Assembly (NCBI RefSeq): GCF_040958095.1 | Contig: NC_091198.1 | Coordinates: forward strand, 33,809,689-33,873,688 | Direction: 5' to 3' | DNA: 64,000 nucleotides | From: Procambarus clarkii | Taxonomy: Eukaryota; Arthropoda; Malacostraca; Decapoda; Cambaridae | Shown: in pieces, positions 37,101-49,935 of the stretch | How positions within the stretch are numbered: the first letter of the stretch is position 1 | How the letters are laid out: each line of letters opens with the position of its first letter | Made by a program: the position numbers and the translations under genes | Notes under the pieces: generated by a model | Told to the model about the DNA's origin: nothing | Seen by the model: only the letters and a program-made list of their open reading frames with translations | The model's database searches: none

Positions 37101-37514
37101 GCTTTCTACAAACACTTCTATTCAATATCCATTGTTTCGTGTTCTGTCTTGTGTTGATGAAATTAATACCCTATTAATACCACTTCTTGTTCTGTCTTGT
37201 GTTGATGAAATTAATACCCTATTAATGCCACATCTTGTTCTGTCTTGTGTTAATGCCACATCACCCCTTCCACCTCACTCAAATGTAGATATAAAATCGG
37301 AGATGCGTAAGTTCTATTCAGTTGTGTATTTGTGAACTAAAGTCTTTGAAAATGTAATAAGTTTTACGAAACGTGCTCGTGTCGCGTCAGACTAGAAATA
37401 AAAATGAATTTTGGAGAATTGATTTTTGATTTACCTCCAACAGTGAAAAGAAATGTACGAAAGATTGAGAAAATTCGTGTTAGAATTATTAATCTTACTT
37501 TTTCGGTCATATTT

Positions 37515-37518
<4 letters not shown>
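37101..37518 (+). mobile_element. PLE-A 3' UTR and terminal pseudo-LTR, second unit
   Basis: Same as 31853-32275 but switches to (TA)n directly after FSVIFNNI, without the [13 protein letters not shown] segment. Confidence 0.85.

Positions 37519-37607
<89 letters not shown>
37519..37607. repeat. (TA)n microsatellite
   Basis: TA tract after the second unit. Confidence 0.96.
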
Positions 37608-37611
<4 letters not shown>

Positions 37612-38980
37612 ATCCTATCTTAGTGTCAAACACTACTATATGTAGCCATCAATGATCTATAACCTCCCATTCTCTACCAGTAACCGTAGGAGTGCCGCAG
37701 GGCATCATCCTTGATGATGATGATAGTCCAGTATCTGTGGACTTTTTCTTATATTAGTCAATGATTTGCCAAATATCTCTAACATTCTTAAAGCTATACT
37801 ATTTGTTGCCGATACTACCTTCATCTATTCAGACCCCACTCCACACACTAAATAATGTTGTAAATAACGAATTAAAAAAGTCCATTCATGTCAAGTTTGT
37901 CAACCAACAAACTCACACAACACGTAAAAAAGACCTACTAAATATCAAATCATCATATCAAATTCAACTTCAGATAGACAATGCTAACATCAGCAATAAA
38001 AATGATGAAAGGTTCCTTGGCCTATATATAAACAAGAGACTTAACTTCATCATCCACATAAAACACAGTCAAAAAAGTCTCAAAAACTGTTGGATAACTC
38101 TCTAAAATCAGATATTTTGTTACCCATTCTCCTCTCATTATACTACGCGCTAAATTATCCCTATCTTACATACAGTATCTGTGTATGGGTTTCAACTACT
38201 GCAAATTACCTCAAGCTCATCATCATCAAGCAAAAAACTGCTATCAGCACAGCAATAACACACTCTGTTTTCAGACAAAACACAGCCTCCCTGTTTAAAT
38301 TTCTAACCATACTAAACATACACTTGCTCCACACATTCTCTTGTGCTATTTACATGTACAAAACCTTGTTCCTAAATGCAAACCCTGATCTGAAACTCTT
38401 CTTTTACAGATGTAATAGATCCCATAATCACCACACCAGAAATAAATATCTCTGATATCCCTAGAGTCAAATTAAATCTGTGCAAACACTTTATGCAAAT
38501 AAAGAGACCTGGTGTATGGAACCTTGACTCCATAACGAATTCAAAAGCCGTCCAATCTGTGCCTTATTCAAAAAGTAATACCAAAAAGTGCTTCATTTCA
38601 TCCTCATAGCTTCCTACGTAGTGCTTCAAACTCGCATTGAATCTTGTACTATCCACTCCCCCAGTATATGTGCCTTACCCATGCAACTTCACCGCTGTAA
38701 TGACTGCTATCAACTTATATCATAGTTGTTATGTTGAACGCAAATTTTGCTACTTTGTAACTATTAATAATCTTCAAATTATGCTATAGTGTACGTATTA
38801 ATAATCTTCAAATTATGCTATAGTGTACGTATTAACAATCTTCAAATTTAAAGTACCTATTAATATTTTACAAATTTTGCTGCAAATTACCTCTTTTTAT
38901 ATGTTACATTAAGGACCTGCCAGAAACGCTATGCGTGTTAGTTAGTAGCTTTGCAAGAATGTAAAAACATGAAAGTTATG
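37608..38980 (+). pseudogene. Degenerate LINE of the same superfamily (RT C-terminal half and 3' UTR)
   Basis: Recognisable pieces in shifting frames: VGVPQG near 37688, VNDLPN near 37760, LFVADTTFIYSD near 37800, then NNKNDERFLGLYINKRLNF and HHTRNKYL near 38440. The 3' end has cctgccagaaacgctatgcg (38919-38938) and agctttgcaagaatgtaa, closest to the SINE tail at 15830-15880. A 37-bp tandem repeat (ttaataatcttcaaattatg...) lies at 38763-38850. Many stops and frameshifts show it is old. Confidence 0.75.
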
Positions 38981-40084
38981 TACTCTCACAAACTCAATAT
39001 ACTTTTTTGTATACAGTATATAATTACAAATACAAATGTAAGGTATCATCTCAAACTGAAATAGTTACCGGTGAATTATTCGTATATGTATTACAGAAAA
39101 CGGAAATCGACTCTGTTAAATTTTCTGAAGACAAGGAGCTGGGACGAGATTTAAAGATTATCCCGTTATAATATAAAGTAATTAGGAAGAAGTCTGACAG
39201 TACAAGGGATTTTTTTTTTTTTTTTTTTAAGGAGTGGATGAAATTAAGTAGAGTATAGTACAAAATAACGCCAGAGAGTAGGACTGGTGAAGAAAACGTA
39301 GATAAAGTTGAAAGGGGCTATCGGGAGGTTGATTATATGAGTTTATTTTGAGAGAATATATGTGTAAGATGTAATTAATGATTTTAAGTGCGTGCCGTAG
39401 TTTGAAGAGACACTTTACTACCATGATGAACTAACGTAGGTAACTAACTTTCAGGTATTTAATTTTAAGAAGCTAAATATGATATATACTTGATAACTGA
39501 TATGTATACCTTAATACATAATATGTTGTAATACTGGTGAGGCAAAGGCAGTGTAACTAAAAGTGTAACAGGAAGGAAAACAAGTTAAATCCGGATTGAT
39601 TGAAAATAAAGATAACCCTAACTGAAAAACCTATTGTAATTCTTTGCTCACTAACCGGTCTGTATTAATAGAAAATAGGTGTATATAATTTATATTTATA
39701 AGGTGTAATTTAAAATGTTAATAATAATTCAAAAAGGACCAGGTCCGCCTATGTTGGCAAGGCTGCTACGGGCCGCCCACTCACGGGCGCGATCCCACTA
39801 CTGCTCGACACGGGTGCTTTTGGCTGCTGGGTTTCCCCCCTGGCCCGATTCACACCTCCTTAGACAACCTGGACGCCCTTGACTCCCCAAGGGTGGCCAT
39901 ATTGATGCCGAGCTTAGTGCGGACGCCCACTCAACGTGGGGAGTCCCGCACCAGTGATCCACACCGCAAGCCGTCCACTGGCCCAGGCCTCCGAGTCGCC
40001 GGATTACAGGGATGCGCCACCATCCCCAGCCGCTTGTAATGACGAGGAAGACAGGTCCAGTGACTCACGACACACGAAGTTTAG
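38981..40084. other. Mostly unassigned, with a possible retropepsin fragment
   Basis: No gene recognised. It includes a T18 run (39211-39228). At 39735-39862 a plus-strand frame reads ...PLLLDTGAFGCWVSPL, reminiscent of an aspartic protease active site (DTGA) of an LTR element, ending at a stop soon after. The base composition changes abruptly to GC-rich at about 39735. Confidence 0.35.
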
Positions 40085-42055
40085 TTTAGTTCATTTATTA
40101 TGCACCCCATACCCATCTTGTGGGCGGTAGTGGAAAGAGTTACAGAGGCACATAATGGGCTCAGGGACTGAACCCCACAATTCATTTAGCTAAGCAAGTT
40201 ACAATCTTGATGAGCTAGTTACAAAATTCTATATAAGTCGTCACATCAACAATGGGTTCGAGATCGACCTCAAATACAGGTTCTAAATTAAGCAACTGAC
40301 ATATGTGGAGAGCTAGTGTCAAAATTTATATGTTTGTCCTGCACACCGCCCCCCATCCAGTGGGCAGCGGTGGATAGGTTACAATCACACAGTTACTACC
40401 TACAGTTAGCAAACTGGGGATATTTGGCTAAAATTTCTGGTAGCAGATCATTTTGAATGAAATATTTACACATCGCTGCAACATTGGTTATAGAATTGTC
40501 TCTAAATTCACGTATCTTTTCGCACTCCATCACATAGTGACGGAGGGTGTGCGAATTAATTTTGTTGACACAGTTTACATTTGGTCAGGTCTACATTGGC
40601 AGATAATGAGAATTCCCAGAAATACTTGTAACCGAGTCTAAGCCGAGCAGTAGTAACATCTAGAAGTCTGCTGATTTTATTGGATGATCCATAGATGTGT
40701 GGCTCCTCTTGCATGATAGTATGATGATAGATGGAATTACTGGTGTCAATTTCACTTTGTCTCAGATCTACACGATCTTGTTGAAGTTCTCGGTGTACTG
40801 CTGCTCTCAGATTGCTCATTGACAATCCAAGGTTACACTCAACGGCTCCTTTAAAGGCAGATTCTTTGGCTAACTTATCAGCTCTATCATGCATTCGGAG
40901 GCCAACATGAGATGCAGGAGACCACATGAAATGGACTCTGTTACCATCCTTAATAATTTTGTTGTATTTGTGTCTAGCTTCGGACACGAGCATGTTACAG
41001 TTATGTCTTAAAGAGTTGAGAGCATTTAAGGATGATAAGGAGTCACTTACAATTAAGTATCAAGTTTGGAGACTTATACACATTTCAGTGCAAGGATCAA
41101 GGCAAATAGTTCGGTCTGAAGGGTATAGAGGCCCAATTGTTTATACGGACTCCCCACTCAAAGTACAAGCCATCGCCCATTGTCAGGACAACTGCACTTC
41201 CAGCTGCACCCGTGGTGCGGTGTAGGGAACCATCAGTGTATATGATTTGAGAGAGAATGCTCTGTGGACAGAGCATCAATATGGCTTAAGGCGTTGAGCT
41301 TTGCCTCAAGACGAAGCTTGGGCTGATCTCTAATTTGCTTCTTGGGTGGAAAGGGAGGGATTAAAACTGGAAAGGGTGTAACCTCCCACGGTGCAGGAAA
41401 GTGCCGTTGTTGTTTCTCTTGGTACAAATCATGAACCTGATACATTCTGAGTTGAGTTCCACTTTTTGTTATCCATTTGGAACAATGCTGATCTTCAATA
41501 AAGAAATTCTGGAGGGCTTCTGTGCAAGGATTAGGATGAGTTAGCCTAAGCATTTTTATACCAATTTGACAGTTAATTTCAGTAACACGATCAACAACGC
41601 TCAGAATATTAAGTTTCTTTCTCATATTAAGTATCTTTGTGGTACGAGGGCACCCAAGGATTATCCTCAAGGCTTCGTTCTGCAATTTTTCAAGCCCTCC
41701 AAGCTTTCTTTCAGGCATCAAGACAAGCAGAGGTGCAGCATAATCCACTAGCTGATGTATGCAAGGTACATCATTTTGACAAATCTGACATTGGCACCAT
41801 AGCCTGAGTGATAACCTGCAACAGCCTCGAGAGCTCGGAGCCTCTCTTAATTTATACTGACGACAGAGTCTGAATACAACAGGACCATAGAGTGGCACCT
41901 CAAGGCCAAGGTATTTGAATCTGTTTACATAGTCAAGCTGGGAGCCATTAGACAGTTGCATCTTGCGAACAGCTCCTCCCTGCCTGGGTGGGCGCCGATT
42001 TAGTATCTTTGTTTTTCTGAGGTTGGAAGAAAACGTGCTCAGATTGGGGACTTGT
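40085..42055 (-). mobile_element. RNase H-bearing LINE (I/R1-type group), 5'-truncated
   Basis: The minus-strand coding remnant (40556-42040) is followed by a 3' UTR with two similar blocks (caccccatacccatcttgtg near 40103 and caccgccccccatccagtgg near 40344). RNase H next to RT points to an I-superfamily LINE, unlike the CR1/Jockey-like family elsewhere in the window. Confidence 0.75.
40556..42040 (-). pseudogene. LINE ORF2: RT C-terminal region plus RNase H, frameshifted
   Basis: The RT thumb region is at 42040-41233 (FKYLGLEVP, VDYAAPLLVL, LQNEALRIILGCPRT). RNase H is spread over three frames: YTDGSLHRTTGAAGSA (near 41240), QTELFALILALKC (near 41110), VSDSLSSLNALNSL (near 41040) and HDRADKLAKESA (near 40885), giving the D-E-D-D residues. 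A CKLCQ motif near the end suggests a terminal zinc-binding segment. At least two frameshifts make it non-functional. Confidence 0.8.
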
Positions 42056-42400
42056 TTATTTTATAATGGTAAATAATAAATTAATATATAAAATTAATAT
42101 ATAATAAATTAATTTATTATATAAATTAATAAATAATAAATTAATAGATAAAATTATTATTATATAAATAATAATAATAATAACAAATAGTATAATGATA
42201 AGCAATTATTTTTAATGAATCAAATAGCTAATTAGGATGAATGATAAATAATTATTGACTAGTGCATAACAATAAAGTATTAAGGAATAATTATAATGAA
42301 TAATCCTTAATGATAAAGTAGAGATCAATTACAATTAATAACTACATCCATAGGTAGTAAATGAAAGTTGCATTAATTAGACTAATTACAATTCATGGGA
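42056..42400. repeat. AT-rich low-complexity sequence
   Basis: Runs of ATTAATAATAAATTAAT-type sequence with no ORF. It bridges the LINE and a GC-rich repeated region. Confidence 0.8.
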
Positions 42401-42479
42401 ATATTTCTTAGCTATCTGCAGGCTTATCACTTTGGGGGTTCCGGCGGAGCACCCCCAATCCCGCGAGGGCCAGCGGGAG

Positions 42480-44053
42480 AAGGATTAAGGAGAAGGGGTT
42501 CCTTACTCTTACTAGCACGTAGACTGGGCAAAGGATTAGCTGCGGACAGCGGGACACTTGGGGACCGGCGCTGCACCCCCACCGCAGGCCAGCTGGCCGG
42601 ACCCCCCCCCCCCCCGAAGGGCGAGGCCCGCTGGTCGCAAGGAGGCCTCAGAGTGGCAGTGCAACAACGTCCCGGACGTAGTCAGCTGGGTGTTCCAGCT
42701 CGTTGCTGGACCCGCCGTTAACTCCGATGGCTAGCCCGTCAAGAGAGCCGAGTGGCCCTGTCAATTCTAAAGGTAAGAGGGCGTGGTCGGCTGAAGGCGA
42801 GCCTAGCTCTGCGAGGGCGGCGCGAATTAATCGCCCTGAAGAAGTGTTGCCTGTTCACTGGGCGCGGGCCGGGTAGAACTTGCCGGGGGGCGCTCGCTGG
42901 GCTAGGGTATGCGTGCGTCCTGCACTGCGCTTGTAGGATCCGAAGAGTGTTGATTCCTGACCATGTAAGCGATACCTGGTCCAGTCGGAGCGTGCGTCGA
43001 TTTTTTGTCGCGTAGATCACCTCCCCCGGGCTGAAAGATATAAGGCAGTAAGGGTGGGCAGAAGCGGCATGCAGTGTTATCGTGACAGGCAAGGGCACAG
43101 ACGAGAGGGAAAACCTTAGCTGAATCAATACGGAGACGAAAAACGGGGGGAGGGAGCCCGGCACAGGAATTAAGAGATTCCTTAATTAACAATCCTGGAT
43201 GAATAAAGAGTTTTCCGAATAATTATACTGTAGCAATGAAGGGGGCTAACAATTCTAAGAATCTTCCAGCAAACAGAAGGGGGAGGTACCTTTGCTAAGA
43301 GCAAAGGTGGGAGAAAGCCAGTAGGAGAACAGCAAAGAAGCACAAAGCAACTATAAACAAGGATAATACGAAACACTGTAAATCTTGAATATAAACCAAT
43401 AAATATACCAAGAACGGGAATATATACAACAAAGCAATATATACATAAACAATAAAATGGAATAAGAACCAATTCTTAAAGCCAAATCTATAACATGCTT
43501 GTGTCCTAAGCGGATGTAGAATGTGAGCGGGGAACATTACCCTTGGTCTCCATCCCATCTCTGCCTCCAGACGGGTGATAGGGCTGGATAGAAGCCAAGG
43601 AGTCTGCCTTAAGTGGCCGCTGAGTGTAGTCGTGAGTTGTCAATGAGCGTCTGCAAGCCGCAGCTAGTACGCCGTGAACTTCGGCTACATCTTTTAGAAC
43701 AGGAGCAAAGTGAAATCGACGGCAGGGAACCGTCATCCAGTAACTGTAATAAGGAATAATATTAAGAATACAATGTCGTAAATAATCGTACAATGTAAGA
43801 ATACAATGTAATATCGTAAATAACCGATGACGGCAAGTGCCGCAGAATGGAAGAAATTAAGAAAGCAACGCCAAACCATAATAACAATTTATATTTTTAA
43901 TAAAATAATACTGGAATGACAGTAACGATACGGAATAATATTAATACTACCATATAGCCCAGCAAATAAGGGAAGATAATAGTATTAACGTAGGCCCTGG
44001 GCGGCTGCAACCCGGCACCTCTGCGTGTGTTGTAATGGTGATAAGAGGAATTT
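42480..44053. repeat. Large direct repeat, copy 1
   Basis: About 1.57 kb, homologous to 44588-46092. Shared landmarks: ctagactgggcaaag (42520), a C14 run (42602-42615), gaagagtgttgattcctgac (42940), aattcttaaagccaaatc (43471), and gtaggcccctgggcggctg-like sequence (43993). The part at 42740-42910 is not shared well. No ORF carries a recognisable domain; the open frames are composition-driven. Confidence 0.85.
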
Positions 44054-44587
44054 TCTGACCAGGGGGAGAAAGATACTGGCAGTATGGGGCGTTAAAGTTT
44101 ATTGAAGATTAAATTCTGCAGAACATGTAAATATATAAAGTTCAAATAAAGTAAGTAATTATATAAAGTTTATATTAAACACGGTTTATATTATAGACTT
44201 ATAACAAAGTTGATATTATATAAAACTTAACATTGAACATGTAAATATATAAAGTTTCAAATATAAATTAAGTAAATATATAACGTTTATATTAAAATAT
44301 ATAAAGTAAATATATAAAGTAAGAATTAACAGTAACAATTCCAAGTCCGAGGACTAGATTTAACTTAAAAGGTACACCCGTAGTAAGTATGAGACCTTAG
44401 CCTATAGTGACATGGAAACTAATTCTGCAGAAACCTAAAGGTTAACTGGTACTAGAATTAAGGCCGAGTGCAAATGTGTAGTAATTATATAACACTAGGA
44501 TATAACAGGCAGGACACAAAGAATAACTAATAAGTGAGAGACCACATAACACGTAATGTACCCAGCCAAGAGGCCGTAAAAGACCTA
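44054..44587. other. AT-rich spacer between the large direct repeats
   Basis: Contains several imperfect copies of atataaagtttatattaaa (44130-44320). Similar motifs reappear near 53360-53440. No gene seen. Confidence 0.6.
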
Positions 44588-46092
44588 ATGGATAAGGAGA
44601 AGGGGGTGTGACTACAAGTAGGGCTTACTAGCACCTAGACTGGGCAAAGTATTAGCTGCGGACAGCGGGACACTTGGGGACCGGCGCTGCACCCCCACCG
44701 CAGGCCAGCGGCCGGACCCCCCCCCCCCCCCGAAGGGCGAGTGCCAGCTGGCCGCGTGAGGCACTCAAAGTAGCAGAGCAACAACGTCCCGTCTGACGTA
44801 GGATGTGAGCACTACTCTTCCGCCTGCCGTCTGCCATTATTTCTGATGTGGCGAGCCCGTCCCGAGACAGCTGGGTGCGGAGCGTAGTCATCTGAAGTCA
44901 AGCCTAGCGCCGAGAGGGCAGCGCGTAGGATCCTGGAGAAATCTCGCCTGGTGACAGGAGCGCTTGTAGGATCTGTGCTTGTAGGATCCGAAGAGTGTTG
45001 ATTCCTGACCATGTAAGCGATACCTGATCCAGTCGGAGCGTGCGTCGATTTTTTGTCGCGTAGCTCACCTTCCCCGGGCTGAAAGATATAAGGCAGTAAG
45101 GGTGGGCAGAAGCGGCGTGCAGTGTTATCGTGACAGGCAAGAGCACAGACGAGAGGGAAACCCTAGCTGAATCAATACGGAGACGAAAAACGGGGGAGGG
45201 AGCCCGGCAGCAGGAATTAAGAGAAACCTTAATTAACAATCCTGGATGAATAAAGAGCATCCGAATAATTATACTGTAGCAATGAAGGGGGCTAACAATT
45301 CTAAGAATCTTCCAGCAAACGGAAGGGGGAAGTACCTTTGCTAAGAGCAAAAGTGGGAGAAAACCAGTAGGAGAACAGCAAGGAAGCACAAAGCAACTAT
45401 AACAGGGTAATACGAAACACTATAAATCTTGAATATAAGCAATACATATACCAAGAACGGGTATAACAACTAAGCAACATATACATAAACAATAAAATGG
45501 AATAAGAACCAATTCTTAAAGCCAAATCTATAACATGCTTGTGTCCTAAGCGGATGTAGAATGTGAGCGGGGAACATTACTCTTGGTCTCTATCCCATCT
45601 CTGCCTCCAGACGGGTGATTGGGCTGGATAGAAGCCAAGGAGTCTGCCTTAAGTGGCCGCTGAGTGTAGTCTTGTGTTGTCAATGAGCGTCTGCGAGCCG
45701 CAGCTAGTACGCCGTGAACTTCGGCAACATCTTTAGAACAGGAGCAAAGTGAAATCGACGGCAGGGAGCTGCCATTCAGTAACTGTAATAAGGATAATAA
45801 TAAGAATACAATGTCGTAAATAATCGTACAATGAAGAATACAATGTAATATCGTAACTAACCGATGACGGCAAGTGCCGCAGAATGGAAGAAATTAAGAA
45901 AGCAACGCCAAACCATAATAACAATTTATATTTTAATAAAATAATACTGGAATGACAGTAACGATACGGAATAATATTAATACTACCATATAGCCCAGCA
46001 AATAAAGGGAAGATAATAGTATTAACGTAGGCCCCTGGGCGGCTGCATCCCGGCACCGCTGCGTGCGTTGTAATGGTGATCAGAGGAATATC
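44588..46092. repeat. Large direct repeat, copy 2
   Basis: Second copy of 42480-44053 with scattered substitutions and small indels, including a C15 run (44717-44731). Directly after it comes atccggctcgcgttctcttc, repeated at 51357-51376. The arrangement could be a pair of LTRs around a short spacer, but no terminal TG/CA or target duplication is convincing. Confidence 0.85.
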
Positions 46093-46228
46093 CGGCTCGC
46101 GTTCTCTTCCTCGCCGCAGTAGGGTGTGGAGGGGGGGGGGTTCCGGCTTGTCGTGGCTGCGAATAAAGGGAACAGAAGAAGCCGGCGTTGAGCGCCAAGC
46201 GGGCAGAGCGCAGTGGAAGGAATAGCGG

Positions 46229-46660
46229 TTGGAGGTAAGGGCCCCTAACCTAATGATAGATGAGGTAAAATTAAATAGAATACTATTACGTAGTAGGAAA
46301 CAACAATGGCGAAGGAACAAGAAGAGTAAAATAGCCCAGAAGGCCGGATGGGCAAAGAACGTTAGCGACCGTATGGCCAACAGCATGCTGGCTGCGCTGG
46401 CCAACAAGAAGCTGGCCGACGTCATGCTAACTGACTGGCTTGAGCTTGCCGAAAGGAAGGCCGAATGGCCAGTTTTTGCATGACACCGTGCGCGAGGCCA
46501 TGCTAAACTTCTCGGTAGCATCCAAATGTAACTTAATGTACTGTCGATACGATGAAGAATGGGTGGGCAAATATAATGCACAATATTCAGAATATATAAT
46601 GAGGGAAACGAGTGTAATAGGACGAAATAACCGGAGGAAAAAAAAAAAAAAATTGTGGGG
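46229..46660 (+). pseudogene. Unrecognised coding remnant, two overlapping frames
   Basis: Frame 1 (46229-46483) gives a basic, Ala/Leu-rich protein (RNKKSKIAQKAGWAKNV, LAALANKKLADVMLTDWLEL). A +1 shift near 46480 would continue in frame 2 (HDTVREAMLNFSVAS, WVGKYNAQYSEYIMRE) to an A14 run at 46638. Composition and helicity look protein-like, unlike the surrounding spurious frames, perhaps gag-like. No family recognised. Confidence 0.35.
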
Positions 46661-46689
46661 GGGGGGCCCACCCGAATGCACTGCAACTA

Positions 46690-47800
46690 GCGTACCCTAG
46701 CTGAAAATAACTTAAAGGCACAGAGGCAAAGCAATAGATTAATACAAATCCTAATTGATAGTCCCTTAATAACAAATTGAACGTGAAACTTAAACAAAGA
46801 GTAAATTGCGGGAGAAAAATTTTGCCGTAATAAATACAAATCAAATTGCGAGTCTAACAATAACAAATTTAACAGATACGCAGACGTAGGAGGAACCAAG
46901 GGGACGTTTCCCACGGGCGTGCCCGCACGGCTGGGGGGGAGGGGCCGTCAAACAGAGGCCGAAGAGAAGATAACGGCGCTGAGGCGCGCTGGGCAGCACA
47001 CAACCCGTACAGGGAAGGAACAAGGCCCAAAAACGAGAAGCGATAACGTAGAATGGGAAGGAAGAATGCGGAAGTAAGAGGGCAAGACCGAGTAAACAGG
47101 GACCGAGGGGGGGGGGGGGCTACCGATAAGCCGTGGCTCGCGCCCCGCTGTCCATACCTAAACATCCTAGACAAGAAGGGGAGAAGCATAAAAGTAAGCC
47201 GGCAAAAGAGACAAGCAGCTGACAAAGCATAGCCTGCAGGAGGCGAATGACAGGGGAAGGCTGTCGAACAGGCCCAAATAACTTAAGCAAGGGCAAAAGG
47301 CCCGTAACACAGCAACGAGCCCGACGCGTCTGCAATTACCCAAAACATAAAGGCAAAGCTCTAGCAAACACCCGAAGGAGACCAAGGAATTACTGAGCAA
47401 CAGAAAGAAAAGTTAACCAACCCAATGAAAAAAAAAGAGACCCCAGAGAAGGGGGGAAAACGTAGCCTGAATAGACAACAAGAAGCAAGGGGCCCACAAC
47501 ACCGAAGGCAAGGCGAACTAGCAGACCTTACAGACGTAGAAGCAACAAGAGTAGTTGAACGACAGAGGAACCGGGGGAAGAACATAACTAACAGCGAGAG
47601 CTAGGCGTAAACGAGAATAAAAGAAAGGGGAACCCAACAAGTGCAGGGCCAGAAGCATAAAGCAAGAGGCGAGGGCCCACAACTGCACCTCGCGCATCCT
47701 GGCTGCCTTGAAACAACAGCGAAGGAAAGGGGACTACTAACTGAAGACACTGCCGAGGAAATAAACAAAGGATGGCAGAGACAAAGAATAACGTATGCTA
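46690..47800. other. Unassigned purine-rich sequence with G runs
   Basis: No repeat homology or coding domain seen. Long minus-strand frames are Cys/Leu/Ser-rich and lack any family motif. G-runs occur at 46661-46669 and 47107-47119. Confidence 0.5.
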
Positions 47801-47807
47801 AATGTAA

Positions 47808-49110
47808 CATTTCGCCCTATAGTAAAAAATGTTTTTATAACAGACATAAAGGATGCACGACACAAGTGTAACCAAATAAGTAACAGGGATGAATAGTGGG
47901 GAATGGGACATTTCGCCCTATAATAAATAGAAACAAATTAAATGACAACCATAAATGAAGCACATCACAAATGTTATCAAATAAGCAAGATGTATTAAAT
48001 TGTGGTAGGCTAAATGGAACATTTCGCCCTAGAATAAATAAAACCATTTTTACATTAAGAAACGGAGGAAAAGCATAACATAAATATATAACCATATAAG
48101 TAACGTGAATAAACTGCAATAGCCAAGCATAAACTACTGTAACTACCTATGAAGCTAGGCAAAAATGCAGGGCCAGGAGACGTGAAGCTAAAATAAGGGC
48201 CCGCGAATACTGCAAATAGCACATCCTGTCTGACTTTACTTAATAATTCTAGGAACTCTGCAAATACACATCCTGGTTGACTTTACTTAATAATTTCTTA
48301 GTAACTCTGCAACTAGCATTGCCTGGCTGACTTCACTTAATAATTTACTTAGTAACTCTGCAATTAGCACATCCTGGCTGACTTTACTTAATGAGGTAAG
48401 GCAGGGTAACATGGGCAAGCATACTGAACACAGCAGCGCAAAATAAACGTGCGACATGAGCAACGCATCAACTGTCGGGGTAAATTAAGGAGGCTGTTTG
48501 GGAAAGAGAGTCGAGGTAACCTGAAACAGGAGGCATGTTAGCGCTGAAATGTAGAACATAATTATGAATAGGGCAGGCATGTCACGTGGTATCTGCAATT
48601 ACAAAAAAGTGGATACAATCGGCGTGGATATAAAGCCATTTACATTAAGAGAACGGAAGAGATGCATGACGTAAATATAACCAAATAAGCGACGTGAATA
48701 AACTGTAAGAGCCAAGCGAAAGTAGTGTAACTACTGAGGAAACTAGGCAAAATGCAGGGCCAGGGAACGTAAAGCAAATTAAGGGGGCCCGCAAATACTG
48801 CAAATAGCACCTCCTGGCTGACTTTACTTAATAAATTACTTATAACTCTGCCAATAGGACATCCTGGCTGACTTTACTTAATGACAAGGAAAAGTGAACA
48901 AGCATACTGTAACACAGCGAACGCGAAGATATGAACGTGCGACATGCACAAGGCACAAATGCCTGAGTAAAATAAGTTAGGCTGGTGGCAAAATGAGTCC
49001 GAGGTGATCTGAAAGCAGAGGCATGTCAGTCTGATATGTAGAACATAAATATGAATAAGGGCAGGGCATGACGCGAGATGTCTGCTAGTACAAAATAAGA
49101 AACCTTCCAT
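47808..49110. repeat. Tandem and dispersed repeat array (R-family)
   Basis: Three units near 47808-48040 start with acatttcgccctataataaa (spacing ~100-112 bp). From 48215 to 48400 about four ~55-bp units contain tgactttacttaataatt and aactctgcaa. Related blocks recur at 48620-48900, 51820-52100, 53440-53900, 54847-55250 and 60320-61250. No coding sequence. Confidence 0.75.
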
Positions 49111-49138
49111 ATAAAGTGGGAGAAAGTCTTAATTTACA

Positions 49139-49935
49139 GTGTCAGGAAGGCAAAGAATGGGAATCATTAAATATACGACGTTCCCGACGACGCTTCGACG
49201 CCGCCATCTGCTGGAGGAAGCCGTGTCCGGAGATGGACCGTGCCCCAGGCAACATGGGGGCCACCCCCCTGTCCAGGGCACGGCCCCTGGAACTGGATGC
49301 CGAGGACTTAACGGACATAACGAAGTCATCCTGGATTGCCGGCGGCAACGCCGAACCCAGGGCCTGGGTGCGTACCGTTAGACGTAAACCTGCCGGCGTC
49401 GTCGAGCTGATCTCGGGTCCTTGCGCCAGCGCCGGCGTCTCCCTCCGACGAAGAAGAACAACAGACGACACAGGCGGACGGGCAGGCAGACGAACGCTGA
49501 ACTTACGACGTAGGAGGAATCCCTGCTACAACGGACGGGCAGGGCGCTTAAGACAAACACACCAGGCTACACCGGCCAGGCGGGAGCGCCTGGGAACCAA
49601 CCTGCCGGCAACACCAGCCAGGCGGAGGACATGGAGTAACGGTCCTGGCTACCCCCCAGGCAAGCAGGGCACGTGCCTGAGGGCCTGGACGGCTGAAAGC
49701 TTGAAATAACACACCGGGCAACACCGGCCAGACGTACGTCTGGGGACTACATGCCGGACTTACACCGGCCGACGGACGTCTGGGGACATCTTGATCGGCG
49801 CCACTCGGTGAAGACGTACCTGGGGACTCCGGGACACCGAAGGGCCTGGGACTAACACCCCGGGCAACACGGCCGGGCGAGACGTCGGAGGGCGACGTGC
49901 CTAGCGGAGAACACACCACACACGGCAAGGACCCC
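49139..49935. repeat. GC-rich dispersed repeat, copy 1
   Basis: It begins near atacgacgttcccgacgacg and contains many short units of the type ccgggcaacaccggccag. The same sequence, lightly diverged, is at 55264-55495 plus 59728-60245, where a BEL/Pao element splits it. Open frames on both strands reflect GC content. Confidence 0.85.

Noticed and set aside
45733..46686. 317-codon minus-strand ORF
   Set aside because: It spans the end of a direct repeat and the antisense of a better plus-strand remnant, and shows only biased hydrophobic sequence.
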